Origin: Limanda limanda
Taxonomy: Eukaryota; Chordata; Actinopteri; Pleuronectiformes; Pleuronectidae
Assembly (NCBI RefSeq): GCF_963576545.1
Contig: NW_026870560.1
Span: 932,501-996,500 of the forward strand
Reading direction: 5' to 3'
DNA length: 64,000 bases
A model generated the notes under the pieces. It was not told the origin of the DNA and did not search any database. It worked only from the letters and a program-made list of their open reading frames with translations. The number at the start of each line of letters is the position of its first letter. The first letter of the stretch is position 1. Below are positions 9,378 through 22,704 of this stretch, in pieces. The position numbers and the translations under genes were made by a program.

Positions 9378-11154
9378 AGTCTCTCCGACCTTCACAAAAA
9401 AAGTTATTCAAGAATATCTCCTCAGATTTGGGGGAATTTCGTCGGTCGACCTCTTCCGAAGGTCGTACAAGCTCGGGGATGGTACCAATCGATCCGCAGG
9501 ACCCAAATTAGTCCAGATGCAACCACTTTCCAAGTCTCTCCGACCTTCACAAAAAAAGTTATTCAAGAATATCTCTTTCTCCTATGTGCTTTCATCCCTA
9601 ACCCTAACCCTAACCCTTCCGAAAGTCGGAGAAGCTCAAGGATGGTACCGATCGATGCGCGCTACCCCATTTAGTGGGGGTAGAGCCTACTTGCAAGTCT
9701 CTCCGACCTTCACAAAAAACGTTATTCAAGAATATCTCTTTCTCCTATGTGCTTTCATCCCTAACCCTAACCCTAACCCTTCCGAAAGTCGGAGAAGCTC
9801 AAGGATGGTACCGATCGATGCGCGCTACCCCATTTAGTGGGGGTAGAGCCTACTTGCAAGTCTCTCCGACCTTCACAAAAAAAGTTATTCAAGAATATCT
9901 CTTTCTCCTATGTGCTTTCATCCCTAACCCTAACCCTAACCCTTCCGAAAGTCGGAGAAGCTCAAGGATGGTACCGATCGATGCGCGCTACCCCATTTAG
10001 TGGGGGTAGAGCCTACTTGCAAGTCTCTCCGACCTTCACAAAAAAAGTTATTCAAGAATATCTCTTTCTCCTATGTGCTTTCATCCCTAACCCTAACCCT
10101 AACCCTTCCGAAAGTCGGAGAAGCTCAAGGATGGTACCGATCGATGCGCGCTACCCCATTTAGTGGGGGTAGAGCCTACTTGCAAGTCTCTCCGACCTTC
10201 ACAAAAAAAGTTATTCAAGAATATCTCTTTCTCCTATGTGCTTTCATCCCTAACCCTAACCCTAACCCTTCCAAAAGTCGGAGAAGCTCAAGGATGGTAC
10301 CGATCGATGCGCGCAACCCCATTTAGTGGGGGTAGAGCCTACTTGCAAGTCTCTCCGACCTTCACAAAAAAAGTTATTCAAGAATATCTCCTCAGATTTG
10401 GGGGAATTTCGTCGGTCGACCTCTTCCGAAGGTCGTACAAGCTCGGGGATGGTACCAATCGATCCGCAGGACCCAAATTAGTCCAGATGCAACCACTTTC
10501 CAAGTCTCTCCGACCTTCACAAAAAAAGTTATTCAAGAATATCTCTTTCTCCTATGTGCTTTCATCCCTAACCCTAACCCTAACCCTTCCGAAAGTCGGA
10601 GAAGCTCAAGGATGGTACCGATCGATGCGCGTTACCCCATTTAGTGGGGGTAGAGCCTACTTGCAAGTCTCTCCGACCTTCACAAAAAAAGTTATTCAAG
10701 AATATCTCTTTCTCCTATGTGCTTTCATCCCTAACCCTAACCCTAACCCTTCCGAAAGTCGGAGAAGCTCAAGGATGGTACCGATCGATGCGCGCTACCC
10801 CATTTAGTGGGGGTAGAGCCTACTTGCAAGTCTCTCCGACCTTCACAAAAAAAGTTATTCAAGAATATCTCTTTCTCCTATGTGCTTTCATCCCTAACCC
10901 TAACCCTAACCCTTCCGAAAGTCGGAGAAGCTCAAGGATGGTACCGATCGATGCGCGCTACCCCATTTAGTGGGGGTAGAGCCTACTTGCAAGTCTCTCC
11001 GACCTTCACAAAAAAAGTTATTCAAGAATATCTCTTTCTCCTATGTGCTTTCATCCCTAACCCTAACCCTAACCCTTCCGAAAGTCGGAGAAGCTCAAGG
11101 ATGGTACTGATCGATGCGCGCAACCCCATTTAGTGGGGGTAGAGCCTACTTGCA
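9378..11154 (+). repeat. B AAAAA then B AAAA
   Basis: B at 9378 is followed by five A. The second of these (start 9696) has the ACGTT marker that elsewhere heads the large block. B at 10348 is followed by four A. The A before it has CCAAAAG. The second A after it starts just beyond a GCGTTACCCC variant (near 10630) that recurs at 13036, 54489, 57220, 61908 and 63024. Confidence 0.9.
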
Positions 11155-12752
11155 AGTCTCTCCGACCTTCACAAAAAAAGTTATTCAAGAATATCTCCTC
11201 AGATTTGGGGGAATTTCGTCGGTCGACCTTTTCCGAAGGTCGTACAAGCTCGGGGATGGTACCAATCGATCCGCAGGACCCAAATTAGTCCAGATGCAAC
11301 CACTTTCCAAGTCTCTCCGACCTTCACAAAAAAAGTTATTCAAGAATATCTCTTTCTCCTATGTGCTTTCATCCCTAACCCTAACCCTAACCCTTCCGAA
11401 AGTCGGAGAAGCTCAAGGATGGTACTGATCGATGCGCGCTACCCCATTTAGTGGGGGTAGAGCCTACTTGCAAGTCTCTCCGACCTTCACAAAAAAAGTT
11501 ATTCAAGAATATCTCCTCAGATTTGGGGGAATTTCGTCGGTCGACCTCTTCCGAAGGTCGTACAAGCTCGGGGATGGTACCAATCGATCCGCAGGACCCA
11601 AATTAGTCCAGATGCAACCACTTTCCAAGTCTCTCCGACCTTCACAAAAAAAGTTATTCAAGAATATCTCTTTCTCCTATGTGCTTTCATCCCTAACCCT
11701 AACCCTAACCCTTCCGAAAGTCGGAGAAGCTCAAGGATGGTACCGATCGATGCGCGCTACCCCATTTAGTGGGGGTAGAGCCTACTTGCAAGTCTCTCCG
11801 ACCTTCACAAAAAAAGTTATTCAAGAATATCTCTTTCTCCTATGTGCTTTCATCCCTAACCCTAACCCTAACCCTTCCGAAAGTCGGAGAAGCTCAAGGA
11901 TGGTACTGATCGATGCGCGCAACCCCATTTAGTGGGGGTAGAGCCTACTTGCAAGTCTCTCCGACCTTCACAAAAAAAGTTATTCAAGAATATCTCCTCA
12001 GATTTGGGGGAATTTCGTCGGTCGACCTTTTCCGAAGGTCGTACAAGCTCGGGGATGGTACCAATCGATCCGCAGGACCCAAATTAGTCCAGATGCAACC
12101 ACTTTCCAAGTCTCTCCGACCTTCACAAAAAAAGTTATTCAAGAATATCTCTTTCTCCTATGTGCTTTCATCCCTAACCCTAACCCTAACCCTTCCGAAA
12201 GTCGGAGAAGCTCAAGGATGGTACTGATCGATGCGCGCTACCCCATTTAGTGGGGGTAGAGCCTACTTGCAAGTCTCTCCGACCTTCACAAAAAAAGTTA
12301 TTCAAGAATATCTCCTCAGATTTGGGGGAATTTCGTCGGTCGACCTCTTCCGAAGGTCGTACAAGCTCGGGGATGGTACCAATCGATCCGCAGGACCCAA
12401 ATTAGTCCAGATGCAACCACTTTCCAAGTCTCTCCGACCTTCACAAAAAAAGTTATTCAAGAATATCTCTTTCTCCTATGTGCTTTCATCCCTAACCCTA
12501 ACCCTAACCCTTCCGAAAGTCGGAGAAGCTCAAGGATGGTACCGATCGATGCGCGCTACCCCATTTAGTGGGGGTAGAGCCTACTTGCAAGTCTCTCCGA
12601 CCTTCACAAAAAAAGTTATTCAAGAATATCTCTTTCTCCTATGTGCTTTCATCCCTAACCCTAACCCTAACCCTTCCAAAAGTCGGAGAAGCTCAAGGAT
12701 GGTACCAATCGATGCGCGCAACCCCATTTAGTGGGGGTAGAGCCTACTTGCA
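11155..12752 (+). repeat. Two tandem 799-bp pentamers (BABAA x2)
   Basis: B monomers start at 11155, 11473, 11954 and 12272. The first B of each pentamer has the CTTTTCC subtype, the second has CTCTTCC, and the single A between them has GGTACT plus GCTACCCC. Slot-specific markers repeat at 799 bp, which defines a pentameric HOR. The last A carries GGTACCAATC at 12707, a CpG-to-CpA change. Confidence 0.93.
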
Positions 12753-13877
12753 AGTCTCTCCGACCTTCACAAAAAAAGTTATTCAAGAATATCTCCTCAG
12801 ATTTGGGGGAATTTCGTCGGTCGACCTCTTCCGAAGGTCGTACAAGCTCGGGGATGGTACCAATCGATCCGCAGGACCCAAATTAGTCCAGATGCAACCA
12901 CTTTCCAAGTCTCTCCGACCTTCACAAAAAAAGTTATTCAAGAATATCTCTTTCTCCTATGTGCTTTCATCCCTAACCCTAACCCTAACCCTTCCGAAAG
13001 TCGGAGAAGCTCAAGGATGGTACCGATCGATGCGCGTTACCCCATTTAGTGGGGGTAGAGCCTACTTGCAAGTCTCTCCGACCTTCACAAAAAAAGTTAT
13101 TCAAGAATATCTCTTTCTCCTATGTGCTTTCATCCCTAACCCTAACCCTAACCCTTCCGAAAGTCGGAGAAGCTCAAGGATGGTACCGATCGATGCGCGC
13201 TACCCCATTTAGTGGGGGTAGAGCCTACTTGCAAGTCTCTCCGACCTTCACAAAAAAAGTTATTCAAGAATATCTCTTTCTCCTATGTGCTTTCATCCCT
13301 AACCCTAACCCTAACCCTTCCGAAAGTCGGAGAAGCTCAAGGATGGTACCGATCGATGCGCGCTACCCCATTTAGTGGGGGTAGAGCCTACTTGCAAGTC
13401 TCTCCGACCTTCACAAAAAAAGTTATTCAAGAATATCTCTTTCTCCTATGTGCTTTCATCCCTAACCCTAACCCTAACCCTTCCGAAAGTCGGAGAAGCT
13501 CAAGGATGGTACTGATCGATGCGCGCAACCCCATTTAGTGGGGGTAGAGCCCACTTGCAAGTCTCTCCGACCTTCACAAAAAAAGTTATTCAAGAATATC
13601 TCCTCAGATTTGGGGGAATTTCGTCGGTCGACCTTTTCCGAAGGTCGTACAAGCTCGGGGATGGTACCAATCGATCCGCAGGACCCAAATTAGTCCAGAT
13701 GCAACCACTTTCCAAGTCTCTCCGACCTTCACAAAAAAAGTTATTCAAGAATATCTCTTTCTCCTATGTGCTTTCATCCCTAACCCTAACCCTAACCCTT
13801 CCGAAAGTCGGAGAAGCTCAAGGATGGTACTGATCGATGCGCGCTACCCCATTTAGTGGGGGTAGAGCCTACTTGCA
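12753..13877 (+). repeat. B AAAA then B A
   Basis: B at 12753 is followed by four A, one with the GCGTTACCCC variant. B at 13560 is CTTTTCC-type and is followed by a single GGTACT/GCTACCCC A, so it is the start of another 799-bp pentamer that continues into the next unit. The A tail just before this B has GAGCCCACTTG, a private T-to-C change. Confidence 0.9.
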
Positions 13878-16284
13878 AGTCTCTCCGACCTTCACAAAAA
13901 AAGTTATTCAAGAATATCTCCTCAGATTTGGGGGAATTTCGTCGGTCGACCTCTTCCGAAGGTCGTACAAGCTCGGGGATGGTACCAATCGATCCGCAGG
14001 ACCCAAATTAGTCCAGATGCAACCACTTTCCAAGTCTCTCCGACCTTCACAAAAAAAGTTATTCAAGAATATCTCTTTCTCCTATGTGCTTTCATCCCTA
14101 ACCCTAACCCTAACCCTTCCGAAAGTCGGAGAAGCTCAAGGATGGTACCGATCGATGCGCGCTACCCCATTTAGTGGGGGTAGAGCCTACTTGCAAGTCT
14201 CTCCGACCTTCACAAAAAAAGTTATTCAAGAATATCTCTTTCTCCTATGTGCTTTCATCCCTAACCCTAACCCTAACCCTTCCGAAAGTCGGAGAAGCTC
14301 AAGGATGGTACTGATCGATGCGCGCAACCCCATTTAGTGGGGGTAGAGCCTACTTGCAAGTCTCTCCGACCTTCACAAAAAAAGTTATTCAAGAATATCT
14401 CCTCAGATTTGGGGGAATTTCGTCGGTCGACCTCTTCCGAAGGTCGTACAAGCTCGGGGATGGTACCAATCGATCCGCAGGACCCAAATTAGTCCAGATG
14501 CAACCACTTTCCAAGTCTCTCCGACCTTCACAAAAAAAGTTATTCAAGAATATCTCTTTCTCCTATGTGCTTTCATCCCTAACCCTAACCCTAACCCTTC
14601 CGAAAGTCGGAGAAGCTCAAGGATGGTACCGATCGATGCGCGCTACCCCATTTAGTGGGGGTAGAGCCTACTTGCAAGTCTCTCCGACCTTCACAAAAAA
14701 AGTTATTCAAGAATATCTCTTTCTCCTATGTGCTTTCATCCCTAACCCTAACCCTAACCCTTCCGAAAGTCGGAGAAGCTCAAGGATGGTACCGATCGAT
14801 GCGCGCTACCCCATTTAGTGGGGGTAGAGCCTATTTGCAAGTCTCTCCGACCTTCACAAAAAAAGTTATTCAAGAATATCTCTTTCTCCTATGTGATTTC
14901 ATCCCTAACCCTAACCCTAACCCTTCCGAAAGTCGGAGAAGCTCAAGGATGGTACCGATCGATGCGCGCTACCCCATTTAGTGGGGGTAGAGCCTACTTG
15001 CAAGTCTCTCCGACCTTCACAAAAAAAGTTATTCAAGAATATCTCTTTCTCCTATGTGCTTTCATCCCTAACCCTAACCCTAACCCTTCCGAAAGTCGGA
15101 GAAGCTCAAGGATGGTACCGATCGATGCGCGCTACCCCATTTAGTGGGGGTAGAGCCTACTTGCAAGTCTCTCCGACCTTCACAAAAAAAGTTATTCAAG
15201 AATATCTCTTTCTCCTATGTGCTTTCATCCCTAACCCTAACCCTAACCCTTCCGAAAGTCGGAGAAGCTCAAGGATGGTACCGATCGATGCGCGCTACCC
15301 CATTTAGTGGGGGTAGAGCCTACTTGCAAGTCTCTCCGACCTTCACAAAAAAAGTTATTCAAGAATATCTCTTTCTCCTATGTGCTTTCATCCCTAACCC
15401 TAACCCTTCCGAAAGTCGGAGAAGCTCAAGGATGGTACTGATCGATGCGCGCAACCCCATTTAGTGGGGGTAGAGCCTACTTGCAAGTCTCTCCGACCTT
15501 CACAAAAAAAGTTATTCAAGAATATCTCCTCAGATTTGGGGGAATTTCGTCGGTCGACCTCTTCCGAAGGTCGTACAAGCTCGGGGATGGTACCAATCGA
15601 TCCGCAGGACCCAAATTAGTCCAGATGCAACCACTTTTCAAGTCTCTCCGACCTTCACAAAAAAAGTTATTCAAGAATATCTCTTTCTCCTATGTGCTTT
15701 CATCCCTAACCCTAACCCTAACCCTTCCGAAAGTCGGAGAAGCTCAAGGATGGTACTGATCGATGCGCGCTACCCCATTTAGTGGGGGTAGAGCCTACTT
15801 GCAAGTCTCTCCGACCTTCACAAAAAAAGTTATTCAAGAATATCTCCTCAGATTTGGGGGAATTTCGTCGGTCGACCTCTTCCGAAGGTCGTACAAGCTC
15901 GGGGATGGTACCAATCGATCCGCAGGACCCAAATTAGTCCAGATGCAACCACTTTCCAAGTCTCTCCGACCTTCACAAAAAAAGTTATTCAAGAATATCT
16001 CTTTCTCCTATGTGCTTTCATCCCTAACCCTAACCCTAACCCTTCCGAAAGTCGGAGAAGCTCAAGGATGGTACCGATCGATGCGCGCTACCCCATTTAG
16101 TGGGGGTAGAGCCTACTTGCAAGTCTCTCCGACCTTCACAAAAAAAGTTATTCAAGAATATCTCTTTCTCCTATGTGCTTTCATCCCTAACCCTAACCCT
16201 AACCCTTCCGAAAGTCGGAGAAGCTCAAGGATGGTACCGATCGATGCGCGCTACCCCATTTAGTGGGGGTAGAGCCTACTTGCA
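13878..16284 (+). repeat. 2407-bp 15-monomer unit, first tandem copy
   Basis: The order is BAA B(A x6) BA BAA. Two private variants, GCCTATTTGC near 14832 and GTGATTTCATC near 14895, recur exactly 2407 bp downstream in the next copy. One A near the end of the six-A run is the 157-bp form. The unit is directly followed by its second copy. Confidence 0.92.
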
Positions 16285-18697
16285 AGTCTCTCCGACCTTC
16301 ACAAAAAAAGTTATTCAAGAATATCTCCTCAGATTTGGGGGAATTTCGTCGGTCGACCTCTTCCGAAGGTCGTACAAGCTCGGGGATGGTACCAATCGAT
16401 CCGCAGGACCCAAATTAGTCCAGATGCAACCACTTTCCAAGTCTCTCCGACCTTCACAAAAAAAGTTATTCAAGAATATCTCTTTCTCCTATGTGCTTTC
16501 ATCCCTAACCCTAACCCTAACCCTTCCGAAAGTCGGAGAAGCTCAAGGATGGTACCGATCGATGCGCGCTACCCCATTTAGTGGGGGTAGAGCCTACTTG
16601 CAAGTCTCTCCGACCTTCACAAAAAAAGTTATTCAAGAATATCTCTTTCTCCTATGTGCTTTCATCCCTAACCCTAACCCTAACCCTTCCGAAAGTCGGA
16701 GAAGCTCAAGGATGGTACTGATCGATGCGCGCAACCCCATTTAGTGGGGGTAGAGCCTACTTGCAAGTCTCTCCGACCTTCACAAAAAAAGTTATTCAAG
16801 AATATCTCCTCAGATTTGGGGGAATTTCGTCGGTCGACCTCTTCCGAAGGTCGTACAAGCTCGGGGATGGTACCAATCGATCCGCAGGACCCAAATTAGT
16901 CCAGATGCAACCACTTTCCAAGTCTCTCCGACCTTCACAAAAAAAGTTATTCAAGAATATCTCTTTCTCCTATGTGCTTTCATCCCTAACCCTAACCCTA
17001 ACCCTTCCGAAAGTCGGAGAAGCTCAAGGATGGTACCGATCGATGCGCGCTACCCCATTTAGTGGGGGTAGAGCCTACTTGCAAGTCTCTCCGACCTTCA
17101 CAAAAAAAGTTATTCAAGAATATCTCTTTCTCCTATGTGCTTTCATCCCTAACCCTAACCCTAACCCTTCCGAAAGTCGGAGAAGCTCAAGGATGGTACC
17201 GATCGATGCGCGCTACCCCATTTAGTGGGGGTAGAGCCTATTTGCAAGTCTCTCCGACCTTCACAAAAAAAGTTATTCAAGAATATCTCTTTCTCCTATG
17301 TGATTTCATCCCTAACCCTAACCCTAACCCTTCCGAAAGTCGGAGAAGCTCAAGGATGGTACCGATCGATGCGCGCTACCCCATTTAGTGGGGGTAGAGC
17401 CTACTTGCAAGTCTCTCCGACCTTCACAAAAAAAGTTATTCAAGAATATCTCTTTCTCCTATGTGCTTTCATCCCTAACCCTAACCCTAACCCTTCCGAA
17501 AGTCGGAGAAGCTCAAGGATGGTACCGATCGATGCGCGCTACCCCATTTAGTGGGGGTAGAGCCTACTTGCAAGTCTCTCCGACCTTCACAAAAAAAGTT
17601 ATTCAAGAATATCTCTTTCTCCTATGTGCTTTCATCCCTAACCCTAACCCTAACCCTTCCGAAAGTCGGAGAAGCTCATGGATGGTACCGATCGATGCGC
17701 GCTACCCCATTTAGTGGGGGTAGAGCCTACTTGCAAGTCTCTCCGACCTTCACAAAAAAAGTTATTCAAGAATATCTCTTTCTCCTATGTGCTTTCATCC
17801 CTAACCCTAACCCTAACCCTTCCGAAAGTCGGAGAAGCTCAAGGATGGTACTGATCGATGCGCGCAACCCCATTTAGTGGGGGTAGAGCCTACTTGCAAG
17901 TCTCTCCGACCTTCACAAAAAAAGTTATTCAAGAATATCTCCTCAGATTTGGGGGAATTTCGTCGGTCGACCTCTTCCGAAGGTCGTACAAGCTCGGGGA
18001 TGGTACCAATCGATCCGCAGGACCCAAATTAGTCCAGATGCAACCACTTTCCAAGTCTCTCCGACCTTCACAAAAAAAGTTATTCAAGAATATCTCTTTC
18101 TCCTATGTGCTTTCATCCCTAACCCTAACCCTAACCCTTCCGAAAGTCGGAGAAGCTCAAGGATGGTACTGATCGATGCGCGCTACCCCATTTAGTGGGG
18201 GTAGAGCCTACTTGAAAGTCTCTCCGACCTTCACAAAAAAAGTTATTCAAGAATATCTCCTCAGATTTGGGGGAATTTCGTCGGTCGACCTCTTCCGAAG
18301 GTCGTACAAGCTCGGGGATGGTACCAATCGATCCGCAGGACCCAAATTAGTCCAGATGCAACCACTTTCCAAGTCTCTCCGACCTTCACAAAAAAAGTTA
18401 TTCAAGAATATCTCTTTCTCCTATGTGCTTTCATCCCTAACCCTAACCCTAACCCTTCCGAAAGTCGGAGAAGCTCAAGGATGGTACCGATCGATGCGCG
18501 CTACCCCATTTAGTGGGGGTAGAGCCTACTTGCAAGTCTCTCCGACCTTCACAAAAAAAGTTATTCAAGAATATCTCTTTCTCCTATGTGCTTTCATCCC
18601 TAACCCTAACCCTAACCCTTCCGAAAGTCGGAGAAGCTCAAGGATGGTACCGATCGATGCGCGCTACCCCATTTAGTGGGGGTAGAGCCTACTTGCA
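16285..18697 (+). repeat. 2413-bp 15-monomer unit, second tandem copy
   Basis: It has the same monomer order as the first copy. It is 6 bp longer because the short-tract A of the first copy is a full 163-bp A here. The GCCTATTTGC and GTGATTTCATC markers are at about 17239 and 17302. Private changes that arose after duplication include CTCATGGATGG near 17679 and CTTGAAAGTC near 18214. Confidence 0.92.
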
Positions 18698-19180
18698 AGT
18701 CTCTCCGACCTTCACAAAAAAAGTTATTCAAGAATATCTCTTTCTCCTATGTGCTTTCATCCCTAACCCTAACCCTAACCCTTCCGAAAGTCGGAGAAGC
18801 TCAAGGATGGTACCGATCGATGCGCGCTACCCCATTTAGTGGGGGTAGAGCCTACTTGCAAGTCTCTCCGACCTTCACAAAAAAAGTTATTCAAGAATAT
18901 CTCTTTCTCCTATGTGCTTTCATCCCTAACCCTAACCCTAACCCTTCCGAAAGTCGGAGAAGCTCAAGGATGGTACCGATCGATGCGCGCTACCCCATTT
19001 AGTGGGAGTAGAGCCTACTTGCAAGTCTCTCCGACCTTCACAAAAAAAGTTATTCAAGAATATCTCTTTCTCCTATGTGCTTTCATCCCTAACCCTAACC
19101 CTTCCGAAAGTCGGAGAAGCTCAAGGATGGTACTGATCGATGCGCGCAACCCCATTTAGTGGGGGTAGAGCCTACTTGCA
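18698..19180 (+). repeat. Three A monomers, the last a 157-bp form
   Basis: A monomers start at 18698, 18861 and 19024. The third has one CCCTAA unit fewer. A G-to-A change at 19007, giving GTGGGAGTAG in the hairpin stem, is repeated at 19963, 956 bp on. Confidence 0.93.
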
Positions 19181-20136
19181 AGTCTCTCCGACCTTCACAA
19201 AAAAAGTTATTCAAGAATATCTCCTCAGATTTGGGGGAATTTCGTCGGTCGACCTCTTCCGAAGGTCGTACAAGCTCGGGGATGGTACCAATCGATCCGC
19301 AGGACCCAAATTAGTCCAGATGCAACCACTTTCCAAGTCTCTCCGACCTTCACAAAAAAAGTTATTCAAGAATATCTCTTTCTCCTATGTGCTTTCATCC
19401 CTAACCCTAACCCTAACCCTTCCGAAAGTCGGAGAAGCTCAAGGATGGTACCGATCGATGCGCGCAACCCCATTTAGTGGGGGTAGAGCCTACTTGCAAG
19501 TCTCTCCGACCTTCACAAAAAAAGTTATTCAAGAATATCTCCTCAGATTTGGGGGAATTTCGTCGGTCGACCTCTTCCGAAGGTCGTACAAGCTCGGGGA
19601 TGGTACCAATCGATCTGCAGGACCCAAATTAGTCCAGATGCAACCACTTTCCAAGTCTCTCCGACCTTCACAAAAAAAGTTATTCAAGAATATCTCTTTC
19701 TCCTATGTGCTTTCATCCCTAACCCTAACCCTAACCCTTCCGAAAGTCGGAGAAGCTCAAGGATGGTACCGATCGATGCGCGCTACCCCATTTAGTGGGG
19801 GTAGAGCCTACTTGCAAGTCTCTCCGACCTTCACAAAAAAAGTTATTCAAGAATATCTCTTTCTCCTATGTGCTTTCATCCCTAACCCTAACCCTAACCC
19901 TTCCGAAAGTCGGAGAAGCTCAAGGATGGTACCGATCGATGCGCGCTACCCCATTTAGTGGGAGTAGAGCCTACTTGCAAGTCTCTCCGACCTTCACAAA
20001 AAAAGTTATTCAAGAATATCTCTTTCTCCTATGTGCTTTCATCCCTAACCCTAACCCTTCCGAAAGTCGGAGAAGCTCAAGGATGGTACTGATCGATGCG
20101 CGCAACCCCATTTAGTGGGGGTAGAGCCTACTTGCA
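19181..20136 (+). repeat. 956-bp hexamer (BABAAA), first copy
   Basis: The order is B A B A A A, the last A being 157 bp. The second B has GATCTGCAGG. The unit is a 799-bp pentamer plus one short A. The GGGAGTAG marker at 19963 lies just before the last A. Confidence 0.92.
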
Positions 20137-20935
20137 AGTCTCTCCGACCTTCACAAAAAAAGTTATTCAAGAATATCTCCTCAGATTTGGGGGAATTTCG
20201 TCGGTCGACCTCTTCCGAAGGTCGTACAAGCTCGGGGATGGTACCAATCGATCCGCAGGACCCAAATTAGTCCAGATGCAACCACTTTCCAAGTCTCTCC
20301 GACCTTCACAAAAAAAGTTATTCAAGAATATCTCTTTCTCCTATGTGCTTTCATCCCTAACCCTAACCCTAACCCTTCCGAAAGTCGGAGAAGCTCAAGG
20401 ATGGTACCGATCGATGCGCGCAACCCCATTTAGTGGGGGTAGAGCCTACTTGCAAGTCTCTCCGACCTTCACAAAAAAAGTTATTCAAGAATATCTCCTC
20501 AGATTTGGGGGAATTTCGTCGGTCGACCTCTTCCGAAGGTCGTACAAGCTCGGGGATGGTACCAATCGATCTGCAGGACCCAAATTAGTCCAGATGCAAC
20601 CACTTTCCAAGTCTCTCCGACCTTCACAAAAAAAGTTATTCAAGAATATCTCTTTCTCCTATGTGCTTTCATCCCTAACCCTAACCCTAACCCTTCCGAA
20701 AGTCGGAGAAGCTCAAGGATGGTACCGATCGATGCGCGCTACCCCATTTAGTGGGGGTAGAGCCTACTTGCAAGTCTCTCCGACCTTCACAAAAAAAGTT
20801 ATTCAAGAATATCTCTTTCTCCTATGTGCTTTCATCCCTAACCCTAACCCTAACCCTTCCGAAAGTCGGAGAAGCTCAAGGATGGTACCGATCGATGCGC
20901 GCAACCCCATTTAGTGGGGGTAGAGCCTACTTGCA
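20137..20935 (+). repeat. 799-bp second copy of the preceding unit (BABAA)
   Basis: It matches the previous unit at an offset of 956 bp, including GATCTGCAGG in its second B, but lacks the final short A. This is consistent with a tandem duplication that ended one monomer earlier or a later one-monomer loss. Confidence 0.9.
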
Positions 20936-22704
20936 AGTCTCTCCGACCTTCACAAAAAAAGTTATTCAAGAATATCTCCTCAGATTTGGGGGAATTTCGT
21001 CGGTCGACCTCTTCCGAAGGTCGTACAAGCTCGGGGATGGTACCAATCGATCCGCAGGACCCAAATTAGTCCAGATGCAACCACTTTCCAAGTCTCTCCG
21101 ACCTTCACAAAAAAAGTTATTCAAGAATATCTCTTTCTCCTATGTGCTTTCATCCCTAACCCTAACCCTAACCCTTCCGAAAGTCGGAGAAGCTCAAGGA
21201 TGGTACCGATCGATGCGCGCTACCCCATTTAGTGGGGGTAGAGCCTACTTGCAAGTCTCTCCGACCTTCACAAAAAAAGTTATTCAAGAATATCTCTTTC
21301 TCCTATGTGCTTTCATCCCTAACCCTAACCCTAACCCTTCCGAAAGTCGGAGAAGCTCAAGGATGGTACCGATCGATGCGCGCTACCCCATTTAGTGGGG
21401 GTAGAGCCTACTTGCAAGTCTCTCCGACCTTCACAAAAAAAGTTATTCAAGAATATCTCTTTCTCCTATGTGCTTTCATCCCTAACCCTAACCCTAACCC
21501 TTCCGAAAGTCGGAGAAGCTCAAGGATGGTACCGATCGATGCGCGCTACCCCATTTAGTGGGGGTAGAGCCTACTTGCAAGTCTCTCCGACCTTCACAAA
21601 AAAAGTTATTCAAGAATATCTCTTTCTCCTATGTGCTTTCATCCCTAACCCTAACCCTAACCCTTCTGAAAGTCGGAGAAGCTCAAGGATGGTACTGATC
21701 GATGTGCGCAACCCCATTTAGTGGGGGTAGAGCCTACTTGCAAGTCTCTCCGACCTTCACAAAAAAAGTTATTCAAGAATATCTCCTCAGATTTGGGGGA
21801 ATTTCGTCGGTCGACCTCTTCCGAAGGTCGTACAAGCTCGGGGATGGTACCAATCGATCCGCAGGACCCAAATTAGTCCAGATGCAACCACTTTCCAAGT
21901 CTCTCCGACCTTCACAAAAAAAGTTATTCAAGAATATCTCTTTCTCCTATGTGCTTTCATCCCTAACCCTAACCCTAACCCTTCCGAAAGTCGGAGAAGC
22001 TCAAGGATGGTACCGATCGATGCGCGCTACCCCATTTAGTGGGGGTAGAGCCTACTTGCAAGTCTCTCCGACCTTCACAAAAAAAGTTATTCAAGAATAT
22101 CTCTTTCTCCTATGTGCTTTCATCCCTAACCCTAACCCTAACCCTTCCGAAAGTCGGAGAAGCTCAAGGATGGTACCGATCGATGCGCGCTACCCCATTT
22201 AGTGGGGGTAGAGCCTACTTGCAAGTCTCTCCGACCTTCACAAAAAAAGTTATTCAAGAATATCTCCTCAGATTTGGGGGAATTTCGTCGGTCGACCTCT
22301 TCCGAAGGTCGTACAAGCTCGGGGATGGTACCAATCGATCTGCAGGACCCAAATTAGTCCAGATGCAACCACTTTCCAAGTCTCTCCGACCTTCACAAAA
22401 AAAGTTATTCAAGAATATCTCTTTCTCCTATGTGCTTTCATCCCTAACCCTAACCCTAACCCTTCCGAAAGTCGGAGAAGCTCAAGGATGGTACCGATCG
22501 ATGCGCGCTACCCCATTTAGTGGGGGTAGAGCCTACTTGCAAGTCTCTCCGACCTTCACAAAAAAAGTTATTCAAGAATATCTCTTTCTCCTATGTGCTT
22601 TCATCCCTAACCCTAACCCTAACCCTTCCGAAAGTCGGAGAAGCTCAAGGATGGTACCGATCGATGCGCGCTACCCCATTTAGTGGGGGTAGAGCCTACT
22701 TGCA
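20936..22704 (+). repeat. B AAAA, BAA, BAA
   Basis: B monomers start at 20936, 21743 and 22224. The A before the second B has two private CpG transitions, TTCTGAAAG at 21667 and GATGTGCGC at 21705, on one monomer. The B at 22224 has GATCTGCAGG. The stretch leads directly into the first large block. Confidence 0.92.
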
